DNA of 64,000 nucleotides from Rhizobium sp. RU20A (GCF_900155885.1 NZ_FTMB01000010.1:1-64000); one strand, 5' to 3'; shown: positions 46,160 to 55,068, counted from the first letter of the stretch. A program made the numbers and translations. Notes: a model not told the origin generated them from the letters alone.

Positions 46160-47581
46160 ATGTTTAAGAAGATCCTTGGGATCATTGACTGGTTCGTTCC
46201 CAACGCACCGCTTCTGGAGCGGTCCGAGCTCAGTGTTGCGCGCAACTTTGTCTTCACGCACCTGATCGGGCCACTGTTTTCCCAGGCCATCAGCATCTAC
46301 CTCTACCGTGCCGTGGCAAATCCGGGCATCCCATTCTGGATCATCATGATCAGCATCTGCAGCTTCTGGGCGCTGCCTTTCGTATTCCGCGCGACCAACA
46401 ATCTGCGCGTCTCGGCGCTGCTGTCGGTCCAGCTGCTGACGTTCACCTCGCTGTTCGGCGCCTTCTTCTATGGCGGTGTCAGTTCGCCCTTCCTTCCCTG
46501 GCTGCTCGTCGCCCTGCTGCTCGGCTTCTTTTACCTGTCCGATCGCCCGCTCTTCGTCGTGTGCCTGTTCGGCGCCAACTTCCTGACGATGACCACGGCC
46601 TATTTTGCCGTCGGTTTTCCGGAGACGGTGCCGATCGATCAGCTCGCTGCGGTGGGCTGGATCTCCATTCTGTCGGCCACGGTCTACATGTCGTGGATGG
46701 CCGTCTACTACGCCAACGTTCTGTCGATGCGCTCGGTTGTCGAGCGTGAGACGGAGTTGCACGGACGGATGACGGAAAAGTTGCAGGAGGCGATGAAGCT
46801 TGCCGAGGCCGCCAACAACGCCAAGTCGATTTTCCTCGCCAAGATGAGCCATGAGTTCCGCACGCCGCTCAATGCCGTCATCGGCTACAGCGAGCTTTTG
46901 ATCGAGATGATCGAGCCGGAAGACCGGGGCAAGACCAACTGGCAGGACCTCAACCGCATCAACTCGGCCGGAAAACATCTTCTGTCGCTGGTCAACGATG
47001 TCCTCGACCTTTCGAAGATCGAAGCGGACAAGATCGAGATCATCGAAAGCCCGTTCGATGTGGATGGTTTTTGCGATCAGGTCGTTGCCACGGCGACACC
47101 GCTCATGAAGGCCAATGGCAACAGTTTCGTCGTGCAGCGGCCTTCCCGCCTCGGCACTATCGTCGGCGACGAGACGAAGTTGCGGCAGGTGATTTTCAAT
47201 CTCCTGAGCAATGCCGCCAAGTTTACCAAGGGTGGAACCGTATCCTTCGTGGCACGCCAGCGCAGCATCGGCGTCAGCGACTGGATCGAGATGCAGGTGA
47301 TCGATACGGGCATCGGTATCGCCAAGGAAGACCTTCCGAAACTCTTCCAGAATTTCCAGCAGGCTTCCGCCATGACCTCCGCCAAATATGGCGGTACGGG
47401 TCTTGGGCTTGCCATCAGCCAGAAGCTTTGCGCTCTGATGGGTGCCAATATCACCGTCGATAGCGAAGTTGGTCGTGGTACATCTTTTACGGTCCGCATT
47501 CCCGTCAATGCGGCACGGATCACGCCCGTCGATATTGACGAGCCATACCGTCCCTCACCTCTCTCTGTCGCCTTGGCCTAA
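46160..47581 (+). CDS. Multi-pass membrane histidine kinase (sensor 1)
   Basis: 473 residues. An N-terminal module of six to seven hydrophobic helices (residues ~20-195) with almost no periplasmic loop suits a small hydrophobic ligand. It is followed by a short coiled coil, HisKA with His231 (KMSHEFRTPLNAVIGYSEL) and an HATPase with N box (VIFNLLSNAAKF), G1 (DTGIGI) and G2 (GGTGLGLAIS). ATG 46160 is chosen over GTG 46154 from ribosome-site spacing. The gene is followed 3 bases later by the REC-GGDEF-EAL gene. It is paralogous to the kinase at 52888 across its full length (DWFVP versus DWFIP start, YGGVSSPFLPWLL versus YGGVTSPTLPWVL). Confidence 0.9.
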   Translation: MFKKILGIIDWFVPNAPLLERSELSVARNFVFTHLIGPLFSQAISIYLYRAVANPGIPFWIIMISICSFWALPFVFRATNNLRVSALLSVQLLTFTSLFGAFFYGGVSSPFLPWLLVALLLGFFYLSDRPLFVVCLFGANFLTMTTAYFAVGFPETVPIDQLAAVGWISILSATVYMSWMAVYYANVLSMRSVVERETELHGRMTEKLQEAMKLAEAANNAKSIFLAKMSHEFRTPLNAVIGYSELLIEMIEPEDRGKTNWQDLNRINSAGKHLLSLVNDVLDLSKIEADKIEIIESPFDVDGFCDQVVATATPLMKANGNSFVVQRPSRLGTIVGDETKLRQVIFNLLSNAAKFTKGGTVSFVARQRSIGVSDWIEMQVIDTGIGIAKEDLPKLFQNFQQASAMTSAKYGGTGLGLAISQKLCALMGANITVDSEVGRGTSFTVRIPVNAARITPVDIDEPYRPSPLSVALA

Positions 47582-47584
47582 CCA

Positions 47585-49483
47585 ATGAGAAACGAGAACC
47601 TAATGTCTTCGGCCCTGCAGCAGCCCTCCACCGTATCCGAACCGACGGCGATCCTCGAGACGAAACCCCGTCTGTTGATCGTTGACGACGTGGCCGACAA
47701 TCGCACCATCCTCACGCGCCGCTTCGAACGGCGTGGCTTCGAGGTGCGCGAGGCGGATGGCGGCATGTCGGCGCTCGCTCTGATCGACAGCGAACCCTTC
47801 GATATGGTGCTTCTCGACGTGATGATGCCGGAAATCGACGGCCTCGAAGTGCTGAAGCGTATCCGGTTGCGCTTCTCGCCGGTCGAACTGCCCGTCATCA
47901 TGGTCACGGCGAAGAGCCAGAGCGAAGACATCGTCGGTGCCCTGGAACTGCAGGCCAATGACTATGTGACGAAGCCGGTGGATTTTGCGATTGCGCTGGC
48001 CCGCGTGACCATTCAGCTCGACCGCAAACGGGTCTCGGATGCTCTGCGTGTCGCCAATGAGCGACTGGAAGAGCGCGTCGAAGAGCGCACGATGGAACTG
48101 ATGCAGATCAATCGCAAGCTCGAAGGCGAGATCGTGCAGCGCCAGCGCTCCGAAGCTGCCACGCGCTACATGGCGCTGCATGATGCGCTGACTGGTCTGG
48201 CCAACCGTGTTCTTTTCCGCGATCGTCTGGCCGAGGCGCTTGATCAGTCGGCGGTCCAGAATGGCGGGATCGCCATTCTCTTCATCGATCTTGACGGGTT
48301 CAAGAGCGTCAACGACACACTCGGCCATAGCATTGGCGACATGCTGCTCAAGTCGGTTGCCGCTGATTTCCAGGCGTTGATGGGCGAACACGATCTCATC
48401 GCCCGGCTTGGCGGCGACGAGTTCGCTATCCTCCATCATTGCGATGAGGCATTGTCGGGCGTCATTCAGATTGCAGAGAAAATCATCGCCGCCGCCGCGC
48501 GCCAGCGCACCATCGAGGGTCACGCCGTCACGGTCGGTGCCAGCGTCGGCATCGTCACCAGCTTCGAGCAGGGTGAGGAGCCGGAAAATCTGCTGAAGAA
48601 TGCCGATCTTGCCATGTATCGTGCCAAGGCGGACGGCCGTGGAACCTATCGCATCTTCAATCCCGAGATGGACGCCAAGGCCCAGGCCCGGCGGCTTCTG
48701 GAACTCGATATGCGAACGGCCTTCGTCAATGGGCAGTACGAGGTGTTCTACCAGCCGCTGATCTCCATGGAGCATCACCGCGTTGCGGGCTTCGAAGCCC
48801 TTATGCGCTGGAACCATCCGGAACGCGGCCCGGTTTCGCCCGGCGAATTCATCCCGATTGCCGAAGAGACCGGCATGATCGTCCAACTCGGCGACTGGGT
48901 GCTGCGCGAGGCCTGCCGCCAGGCGGTTCGCTGGCCCGACCATGTGCGCATCGCGGTCAACGTCTCGACCGTCCAGTTCGTGCGCGGCAATGTGGTTGCG
49001 AGCGTCATGGGCGCGTTGGCGCAATCCGGCCTGCCGGCCCATCGCCTTGAGGTGGAAATCACCGAATCCGTTCTTCTGGAGAAAACCGAGCAAAACATCG
49101 AAATCCTCGAGCAGTTGCGCGCGCTCGGTGTACGCATCGCCATGGATGATTTCGGCACGGGCTATTCGAGCCTTGGCTATCTGCGCCGGTTCCGCTTCGA
49201 CAAGATCAAGATCGACCAGTCCTTCATTCGCGACATCGCCAAGGACGTGGAAAGCAGCGCGATCGTCAACGCCATCACGCGCCTCGGCGTCAGCTTCGGT
49301 ATTTCCACCACGGCCGAGGGTGTCGAGACGCAGGAGCAACTGCTGCGTCTTGCCGCCGAGGGATGCCACGAAGTGCAGGGCTGGCTGTTCAGCAAGGCCA
49401 TCTCTGCCAGCGAGGTGCTCGACATCCTGCAACTGCCGGAGGGAACCATTGTCGAGGAATGCCGGCGCCGGCTGACGGCCTGA
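47585..49483 (+). CDS. REC-GGDEF-EAL c-di-GMP response regulator
   Basis: 632 residues: receiver (~25-145; phospho-acceptor Asp78 in MVLLDVMMPEID, TKPVD), coiled-coil linker (LEERVEERTMELMQINRKLE), GGDEF (RLGGDEFAIL, residues 276-280) and EAL (FEALMRW with Glu404; DDFGTGYSSLGYL). Both active-site signatures are intact, so it can be a cyclase, a phosphodiesterase or switch between them. It begins 3 bases after the kinase stop, so it is the cognate output. An in-frame ATG at 47603 is an alternative start. Confidence 0.92.
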   Translation: MRNENLMSSALQQPSTVSEPTAILETKPRLLIVDDVADNRTILTRRFERRGFEVREADGGMSALALIDSEPFDMVLLDVMMPEIDGLEVLKRIRLRFSPVELPVIMVTAKSQSEDIVGALELQANDYVTKPVDFAIALARVTIQLDRKRVSDALRVANERLEERVEERTMELMQINRKLEGEIVQRQRSEAATRYMALHDALTGLANRVLFRDRLAEALDQSAVQNGGIAILFIDLDGFKSVNDTLGHSIGDMLLKSVAADFQALMGEHDLIARLGGDEFAILHHCDEALSGVIQIAEKIIAAAARQRTIEGHAVTVGASVGIVTSFEQGEEPENLLKNADLAMYRAKADGRGTYRIFNPEMDAKAQARRLLELDMRTAFVNGQYEVFYQPLISMEHHRVAGFEALMRWNHPERGPVSPGEFIPIAEETGMIVQLGDWVLREACRQAVRWPDHVRIAVNVSTVQFVRGNVVASVMGALAQSGLPAHRLEVEITESVLLEKTEQNIEILEQLRALGVRIAMDDFGTGYSSLGYLRRFRFDKIKIDQSFIRDIAKDVESSAIVNAITRLGVSFGISTTAEGVETQEQLLRLAAEGCHEVQGWLFSKAISASEVLDILQLPEGTIVEECRRRLTA

Positions 49484-49519
49484 CAGTCCGGTTATGGACC
49501 TCCGACGTTGAATGGCATC

Positions 49520-49553
49520 AAAGGCGGTGTTCCCGAACCGGAGCGCCGCCTTT
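49520..49553. terminator. Bidirectional terminator between the c-di-GMP operon and ompW-like gene
   Basis: AAAGGCGGTG (49520-49529) pairs with CGCCGCCTTT (49544-49553) with one G-U pair, loop of 14 bases, followed by TTTATCTTATTT on the plus strand. It lies between convergent genes. Confidence 0.75.
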
Positions 49554-49607
49554 ATCTTATTTCGCCATTTTTCTTGGAGGAGTGCGTGACTGCGGCGCCG
49601 CTGCGTA

Positions 49608-50264
49608 TCAGAAGCGGAAGGTGAGGCCTGCGCCGATGACGGCGGGGTCAAGCTTCACGTCGGCGGACACGGGAGCTCCGCCCAGGCTGCCGGTGGCTTT
49701 GGTGCGCAGATAGCTCTTCTTGAAGTCCAGGTAGACGCCCCACTTCTCGGTCACCATGTAGTCGAAGCCGACTTGGATGGCCGCGCCGATGGCCGGCTTG
49801 ACCTTGACGTTGGACATTGCGCCGTCCTTGTTGTCGAAGACGAACATGAAAAGCGGGCCCGCGCCGACATAGGGCTGGAATTTTCCAAAATCGGTAAAGC
49901 GGTACTGGGCGGTCAGGGTGGAGGGGCCGTAGGTCATTCCGCCGAGGCGACCGAGGCCAGCGAGCACGCCCTCGCCATAGATGTCGATGGTCGGGGGATA
50001 GCCGCCCGTGAAGGATATGGCGAGCTTCGGTGTGAAATTGTAGCCGAATTCGATCGTGCCGGTCGTGTGGTTCTTCAGGCGAATGCTGCCGCCACTCACC
50101 GGCGCGCCACCGGCGGTGATATCGGCGCCCTCGCTCGGCATGATCGTTGCGGGTCCGAGGCGCAGGAAGAAGTTCGAGTCGTCGGCCCGGGCAATGGCTG
50201 GTAGAGCTGAAGACGACGTCATTAGCAATACAAGCAGGCCAGTGGTCTTTGCCACACGCTTCAT
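49608..50264 (-). CDS. OmpW family outer membrane protein
   Basis: 218 residues with a signal peptide (VLLMTSSSALPAIARA) and an eight-stranded barrel ending in the outer-membrane signature GLTFRF. Segments GTIEFGYNFTPKLAISFTGG and YRFTDFGKFQPYVGAGPLF are typical of OmpW, which passes small hydrophobic molecules laterally into the membrane. It is convergent with the c-di-GMP operon and lies downstream of the oxoamine synthase, whose own terminator at 50412-50444 separates them. A role in uptake or release of the hydrophobic signal suggested by the neighbours is conceivable. Confidence 0.87.
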   Translation of the reverse strand: MKRVAKTTGLLVLLMTSSSALPAIARADDSNFFLRLGPATIMPSEGADITAGGAPVSGGSIRLKNHTTGTIEFGYNFTPKLAISFTGGYPPTIDIYGEGVLAGLGRLGGMTYGPSTLTAQYRFTDFGKFQPYVGAGPLFMFVFDNKDGAMSNVKVKPAIGAAIQVGFDYMVTEKWGVYLDFKKSYLRTKATGSLGGAPVSADVKLDPAVIGAGLTFRF

Positions 50265-50411
50265 TTGTCTGATCCCTTAATTCGGCCTATGCCGCAAGCG
50301 TGGCGGACGCCCATATTCATGGCTCATCACTAAACGATTACATGGTTAATTCCTGGTAAATTTTGCCGCCAACAAATCCGGGAAATCGGCCTTCCCCCTG
50401 TTTTCGCCACG

Positions 50412-50444
50412 AAAAAAGGTCGCCGGCAGCAGGCGCCGGCGACC
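50412..50444 (-). terminator. Rho-independent terminator of the oxoamine synthase gene
   Basis: Perfect 10-base stem GGTCGCCGGC (50418-50427) and GCCGGCGACC (50435-50444), followed on the minus strand by six U (complement of 50412-50417), 30 bases after the stop at 50474. Confidence 0.9.
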
Positions 50445-50473
50445 TCGGGTAGAGTGCTTTGTTTGCGGAGCAA

Positions 50474-51814
50474 TCAAGCCGCGATCGAGGCGACCTTGCC
50501 GGCTGCGGCGTTGATTTCTTCCAGATCCTCGCGGGCGGCGGCGACAGCTTCGCGCAGAATGCCGACAGCCTTGCGGATATTGCCCTCCGTATGACCGGCC
50601 ATGACCTGCATGCGGAAGCGGGCCGCACCCTTGGCGACGGCGGGGTATTCCACGAGGTTGGAAAGAAGGCCGAGCTCGGGAATACGGCGGCTGACGAGGC
50701 GGGAGAGCGCTTCCGAGCCCATCTTGACCGCGACGATGGCCGACGGGTCGCCGTAGTATTCAAAGCCGTTTTCGGTCAGCGTGTTGCGCAGCAGGTGGAC
50801 ATTGTCCATCAGCGACTTGCGAAGCTGCCGGCCTTCCTCGGACTGGATGATGTCGAGCGCCTTGGTGACGACAGCCGCCTGCATGGGCGAAAGGGCATTC
50901 GAGAAGGTCGTCGACGGGCTGTAGAAGCGCAGATACTCCTTCAGCGCGCGGGTGCGGCACGCCACGAAGCCGCCGTTCGATGCAAAGGTCTTCGAGAAGC
51001 TGCCCATCACAAGATCGACCTTGCCGAGCATGTTCTGGATGCCGATATGGCCGGTACCATCGCCGAGCGCACCGAAGTCATGGGCGACGTCAACGACAAG
51101 ACGCGCGCCAAACTCATTGCACAGGTCCTGCATCGCCACGATGTCCGGCGTGTCGGAGTCCATGGAGAACAGGCCTTCGGTGATGACGAGAATGCCGTTC
51201 TCGGTATCACGCGCACGGATCGACGCCAGCTTTTCGCGGCAATGAGCGAGATCCAGATGGCGGAACTGGTAGATATTGCGGGTGGCGGCATTGGCGCCTT
51301 CCTGCAGGCAGACATGCGAGAGCATGTCCATGACGATATGGTCCGACGAGCGAACGAGCCCCTTGATCACGCCGTAGCCGGCAGCCCAGCCGGTCGGGTA
51401 GAGGATCGCCTCTTCCATCTTCAGGGACTCGGCCAGTCGGCGCTCCAGCGCGACGGACAGGTTGGTGTTGCCGACAAGCGCAGAGGAGCCGGCGGAATGG
51501 ACGCCGTAGACCTTGATGGTCTCGATCGCGGTTTCCTTGATCGCCGGATGCGAGGACATGCTCAGATAGTCCTGCGAGGCGAAATTGACGCCTTCGATGC
51601 CGTTGCCGCGGTCGTCTGCGGCCTTGCAGACCGTTCCGGGCCCGGCTTCCGTCGAGCGCGAGAACGGCCACAGGCCATTTTCGCGGCGGTTGTTCTGCCA
51701 GGCGTAGAATGCATCGCCGCGGGTGGCGAGGTCCGGGCCGGTCTGTACGCGATAGTCACGCATGCTGCCGGTCAGCGCGGTGGAAATCTTGCTGTTAAAC
51801 GGATCGTAGCTCAT
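50474..51814 (-). CDS. Alpha-oxoamine synthase family enzyme, CqsA/LqsA-like
   Basis: 446-residue PLP enzyme that condenses an amino donor with an acyl thioester. Lys275 in GSFSKTFASNGGF is the PLP lysine; DVAHDFGALGD and the His/Ser substrate motifs are present. The segment DMLSHVCLQEGANAATR matches the W/Q-EGA pattern of CqsA-type autoinducer synthases better than the pattern of AONS, KBL or ALAS. It has an N-terminal extension of about 60 residues. It is monocistronic with its own terminator and is flanked by two paralogous membrane kinases, as cqsA and lqsA are near their receptors. Sphingoid-base or ALA synthesis remain alternatives; no partner ACP or heme genes are seen. Confidence 0.75.
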   Translation of the reverse strand: MSYDPFNSKISTALTGSMRDYRVQTGPDLATRGDAFYAWQNNRRENGLWPFSRSTEAGPGTVCKAADDRGNGIEGVNFASQDYLSMSSHPAIKETAIETIKVYGVHSAGSSALVGNTNLSVALERRLAESLKMEEAILYPTGWAAGYGVIKGLVRSSDHIVMDMLSHVCLQEGANAATRNIYQFRHLDLAHCREKLASIRARDTENGILVITEGLFSMDSDTPDIVAMQDLCNEFGARLVVDVAHDFGALGDGTGHIGIQNMLGKVDLVMGSFSKTFASNGGFVACRTRALKEYLRFYSPSTTFSNALSPMQAAVVTKALDIIQSEEGRQLRKSLMDNVHLLRNTLTENGFEYYGDPSAIVAVKMGSEALSRLVSRRIPELGLLSNLVEYPAVAKGAARFRMQVMAGHTEGNIRKAVGILREAVAAAREDLEEINAAAGKVASIAA

Positions 51815-51880
51815 CGTTGCCCTGTTTTCGCACTTGTTGTTGTGGTTTTGACCTTGCAGGGGGATGATCGGGACACCCGT

Positions 51881-51895
51881 TTAAGGTGAGGTTAA
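51881..51895. promoter_or_regulatory. CtrA-type box TTAA-N7-TTAA
   Basis: TTAA at 51881-51884 and TTAA at 51892-51895, exactly seven bases apart, is the full consensus of the alphaproteobacterial cell-cycle regulator CtrA. It lies 66 bases from the oxoamine synthase start and 149 bases from the Omp25-like start, in the divergent promoter region (51815-52043). Confidence 0.65.
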
Positions 51896-52043
51896 AGCGC
51901 TTTCCTCCGTGTTCTCTTATATTTAACAGCCCCTTTTCGATCTCGGTAAATTGTGTCGCAATTTCCATGGGCGGTTCGGTTAGATTTCGTTAACCATGTC
52001 TGGCTAAGTTGATGGCAGATATTTGTTTCGAAGGGTCATTGCC

Positions 52044-52763
52044 ATGTCTATCGTTCGTGTCATCGCGCGGCTTCCGGGTCTGGGACGTCTCGCCCTCAGC
52101 CTGGCCGCGGGCCTCGCCATCGGCGCGGTTTGTGGCCCGACGGCTGCAGCGGCGCAGGACACGTTTTCCTGGTCCGGCTTTTATATCGGTGGCGTCGCCG
52201 GCTATAACTGGAACGATGACCTGACGTCGGAATACATCACGGCAACCGGCGCGGCCCGCGGAATCACCTTCCCTTACGATCCGGAGGGCGGCAGTATCGG
52301 TCTCAAGGCAGGCATCAACTTCGAGGCGGGTTCCTTCGTCTACGGCGTGGAAGGCGATTTCGAGCGCACGAATATCAAGGGCACGTTCATCGACCGCATC
52401 GAGAACATCGGCCGCGGCGACGACACCTATGACTGGCAGGCTTCGCTGCGTGCCCGCATGGGCATCTCTATGGACCGCTTCATGGTCTACGGTACAGGCG
52501 GCGTGGCCGTGGCGCGCATCGAAAACAAGTATACGCTCGTTCCCTTCGGGATTTCCGAGAACTTCAAGGACACGCATACCGGCTGGACCGCCGGCGCCGG
52601 TGTTGACTATGCCATCACCGACAATCTGATCGCGGGCCTCGAATACCGGTTCACCAAATTCGAGAAGTTCTCCAACGTCTCGACAGTCGCATTCCCGGGC
52701 CTCACCGGCACGCAGGAGCCGACCTCCAACGCGCTGCGTTTTTCGCTGAGCTACAAGTTCTGA
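52044..52763 (+). CDS. Omp25/RopB-type outer membrane beta-barrel protein
   Basis: 239 residues with a signal peptide (LALSLAAGLAIGAVCG, cleavage after AAAA near residue 36) and an eight-stranded porin-like barrel ending in LRFSLSYKF. FSWSGFYIGGVAGYNW, then YGVEGDFERTNI and ITDNLIAGLEYRFTKFE are Omp25/31 family signatures of Brucella and rhizobia. ATG 52044 follows AAGGG; the open frame begins at 52023. A hairpin after the stop (52788-52811) may reduce read-through into the kinase gene. Confidence 0.88.
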   Translation: MSIVRVIARLPGLGRLALSLAAGLAIGAVCGPTAAAAQDTFSWSGFYIGGVAGYNWNDDLTSEYITATGAARGITFPYDPEGGSIGLKAGINFEAGSFVYGVEGDFERTNIKGTFIDRIENIGRGDDTYDWQASLRARMGISMDRFMVYGTGGVAVARIENKYTLVPFGISENFKDTHTGWTAGAGVDYAITDNLIAGLEYRFTKFEKFSNVSTVAFPGLTGTQEPTSNALRFSLSYKF

Positions 52764-52787
52764 CCACTGCGTCATAGTGACCGCAAG

Positions 52788-52817
52788 GCGCTGCCGCCCC
52801 CCCGGCGGCGCTTTGTT
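52788..52817 (+). terminator. GC-rich hairpin between omp25-like and sensor 2 genes
   Basis: GCCGCC (52793-52798) pairs with GGCGGC (52804-52809) with a C-rich loop and is followed by GCTTTGTT. It is moderate in strength and could act as a partial terminator, so the kinase may be both co-transcribed and separately controlled. Confidence 0.5.
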
Positions 52818-52887
52818 AATGTCTTTTCAAGGGACGCCTGCGACACTCCGGCTTGAAAACGCTGCTACGCTGACGGAATCGAGACGC

Positions 52888-54393
52888 ATGGCGACCCTTC
52901 ATACCCTTTCTCTCCGCCTTGATCGCCTGGTCGATTGGTTCATCCCGCCGGAAATCGCTGCGGATCGCGTTATGCGTAAGCAGACGCGCATGTTCCTGAT
53001 CAGCCACCTGCTCGGACCCTTTCTCGGCAATACGGTGCCGCTGGCGCTCTATATCTTCGATCCGCATCCGCAGTGGGATATCGCTGTCCTTGCAGCCTCG
53101 ATCACCGGCTTCTGGATCTTCCCCTTCGTTCTGAAGGCGCACGGGCACTATAACCGGCTGGCGCTGATTTCCGTACAGAACCTGCTCTTCTGCATTCTGT
53201 GGAGCTGCTACTGGTATGGCGGCGTGACCTCGCCGACGCTTCCCTGGGTGCTGACGATCCCGCTTCTGGCCTTCTTCTATATCGGCGAGACGCCGCAACT
53301 GCGTGCACCCATGCTCGGCATGTTTGCCGTCAACATGGTCGTCTTCGGTCTCAGCATGTATCTGCTGCCCGCGCCCGGCCACGGCATTCCGACAGCGGAG
53401 TTGCAGGGCCTCGGGATCATCTCGACCACGGCCGCCGCACTTTATGTCGCCATGATGGCCATCTACTACGCACGCGCGCTCGCCTCGCAGGCCGAGCTGG
53501 AAGCGGTGATGCGCCACCACATCACCACGGCGCGCAACCTGCGCCAGGCGGCCTTCGAGGCGGAACGCGCCAATCGCGCCAAGTCCGAGTTCCTCGCCAA
53601 GATGAGCCACGAATTGCGCACGCCCCTCAATGCGGTGATCGGTTACAGCCAGATCCTGATCGAGGATGCCGAAGACAGCGGACAGGTTGATGACGTCGTC
53701 GACCTCGAACGTATCCATGCTGCCGGTCAGCATCTGCTACGCCTCGTCAACAACGTGCTCGACCTCTCCAAGATCGAGGCCGGCCACATGCAGCTCTACT
53801 GCCAGGAATTCAATCTTGGCGAGATGATTGCCGATGCGGTCCGCGAGGTCACCCCGGCGGCCGGCGCCAATGGCAACACGCTGGACGTGAGCATCGCGCC
53901 CGACCTTCAGATAATCCTCGGTGACGAGCTCAAGCTGCGCAATGCCGTGACCAACCTGCTGCAGAACGCGGCAAAATTTACCTCAAACGGCCGGATCTCG
54001 GTCCTCGCGCGCCGCCTGACGGGTGCCGCCGAGGATCTCATCGAAATCCGCGTGCAGGATACCGGGATCGGCATGGAGAAGGCCGAGATCGCGGTGCTGT
54101 TCGAAAAGTTTGCCGTGGTCAACGACCACAGCTCGACCAAATACGGTGGCACCGGCGTCGGTCTGGCTTTGACGCGCCAACTCTGCCGCCTGATGAATGG
54201 CGACGTAACGGTGACGAGCGAGCCCGGCGTGGGCAGCTGTTTCACCATCGTCGTGCCGGCCAATGTCTCGGCCGCATTGCAGCCGGTCAACGAATTGCAA
54301 AGGACGCTTGCCATCGCGCGCGCCATGGATCCGCTCGTCGAAGCGGACAGGGCCGCCGGCAGCGGAGCGGAAAAGGAGCCCAAATGGGCATGA
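52888..54393 (+). CDS. Multi-pass membrane histidine kinase (sensor 2)
   Basis: 501 residues, paralogue of the kinase at 46160. Six to seven helices (residues ~30-205; FLISHLLGPFLGNTVPLALY, CYWYGGVTSPTLPWVLTIPL), linker, HisKA with His241 (KMSHELRTPLNAVIGYSQI) and HATPase with intact N, G1 and G2 boxes (NLLQNAAKF, DTGIGM, GGTGVGLALT). ATG 52888 (MATLHTLSLRL) is chosen because it aligns with the N-terminus of the paralogue; an upstream frame exists from 52777. The receiver gene overlaps its 3' end. It has a 50-residue C-terminal tail not seen in the paralogue. Confidence 0.88.
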   Translation: MATLHTLSLRLDRLVDWFIPPEIAADRVMRKQTRMFLISHLLGPFLGNTVPLALYIFDPHPQWDIAVLAASITGFWIFPFVLKAHGHYNRLALISVQNLLFCILWSCYWYGGVTSPTLPWVLTIPLLAFFYIGETPQLRAPMLGMFAVNMVVFGLSMYLLPAPGHGIPTAELQGLGIISTTAAALYVAMMAIYYARALASQAELEAVMRHHITTARNLRQAAFEAERANRAKSEFLAKMSHELRTPLNAVIGYSQILIEDAEDSGQVDDVVDLERIHAAGQHLLRLVNNVLDLSKIEAGHMQLYCQEFNLGEMIADAVREVTPAAGANGNTLDVSIAPDLQIILGDELKLRNAVTNLLQNAAKFTSNGRISVLARRLTGAAEDLIEIRVQDTGIGMEKAEIAVLFEKFAVVNDHSSTKYGGTGVGLALTRQLCRLMNGDVTVTSEPGVGSCFTIVVPANVSAALQPVNELQRTLAIARAMDPLVEADRAAGSGAEKEPKWA

Positions 54394-54779
54394 GCACCAT
54401 GGCAAAAATCCTGATTGTCGAAGACAATGAGATGAACAGGGACATGCTGACCCGTCGCCTGCAGCGCCACGGCTACGAAATCTGTGTCGCAATCGATGGC
54501 GCCAGCGGCATCGAAGCGGCCGAGCGGGAAATGCCCGACCTCATCCTGATGGATGTGGCGCTGGGGGCGATGGATGGGTGGGAAGCCACCACGCACATCA
54601 AGGCCAATCCGCGCACGGCCGACATTCCGGTCATCACCCTGACGGCCCATGCCCTGTCGAGCGATCGGCAGAAGAGCCTGGAGGTCGGCTGCGTGGATTT
54701 CGACACCAAGCCGGTCGATATCCAGCGTCTGCTGGGCAAGATCCAGACGCACATCGTGCGCAGCCCCGCCCATCATTAA
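54384..54779 (+). CDS. Single-domain response regulator, DivK-like
   Basis: 131-residue stand-alone receiver. ILIVEDNEMNRDMLTRRLQR, phospho-acceptor in DLILMDVALGAMDGWEA, switch Thr/Ala in VITLTAHAL and the lysine in DTKPVD are intact. Resemblance is closest to DivK/PleD receivers (VEDNE-N, GC-DFDTKP). It has no output domain, so it relays phosphate or binds a partner. It overlaps the kinase gene by ten bases, so the two are a cognate pair. ATG 54384 follows AAGGAG; ATG 54390 is also possible. Confidence 0.92.
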   Translation: MGMSTMAKILIVEDNEMNRDMLTRRLQRHGYEICVAIDGASGIEAAEREMPDLILMDVALGAMDGWEATTHIKANPRTADIPVITLTAHALSSDRQKSLEVGCVDFDTKPVDIQRLLGKIQTHIVRSPAHH

Positions 54780-55068
54780 GGCTGGTTGCCGAAAATCCTG
54801 ACATGCCTGGGGCGGACGCCGTTGCGTGCGCCCTTTCGTGCGTTGCCGCGATCGGCTCGCATCGCATCATCGCGTCTTGCCCCTGTATCGAAATGAGACC
54901 GGATGGCGCGAACCGCCCCGCGCATGCCTCCGTATGCCGAGTTTCCTACCGGATTGCGTAAAACTAGCGCATTGGTCTAGGTCAAATATTAAGGCTGCTA
55001 CTTTACCGAGGATTCCGACATTTCATTTAAAACACAATCCAAGATGAGGCGCACAGAGCGAGGCAGCC
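54780..55068 (+). promoter_or_regulatory. Upstream region of the MCP-like gene
   Basis: 289 bases without a gene. The last 110 bases are AT-rich (from about 54955) and should hold the promoter of the gene starting at 55069. No clear operator or box was found. Confidence 0.4.

Noticed and set aside
47600-49651. A 683-codon minus-strand frame opposite the REC-GGDEF-EAL gene
   Set aside because: Antisense to a gene with all catalytic motifs intact; the translation is His/Asp/Gly-rich and featureless.
50474-51814. 5-aminolevulinate synthase or biotin-pathway AONS
   Set aside because: There are no heme or biotin genes nearby, and the SHVCLQEGA motif and long N-terminal extension fit the CqsA-like group better. 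Not fully excluded, so the confidence is limited.
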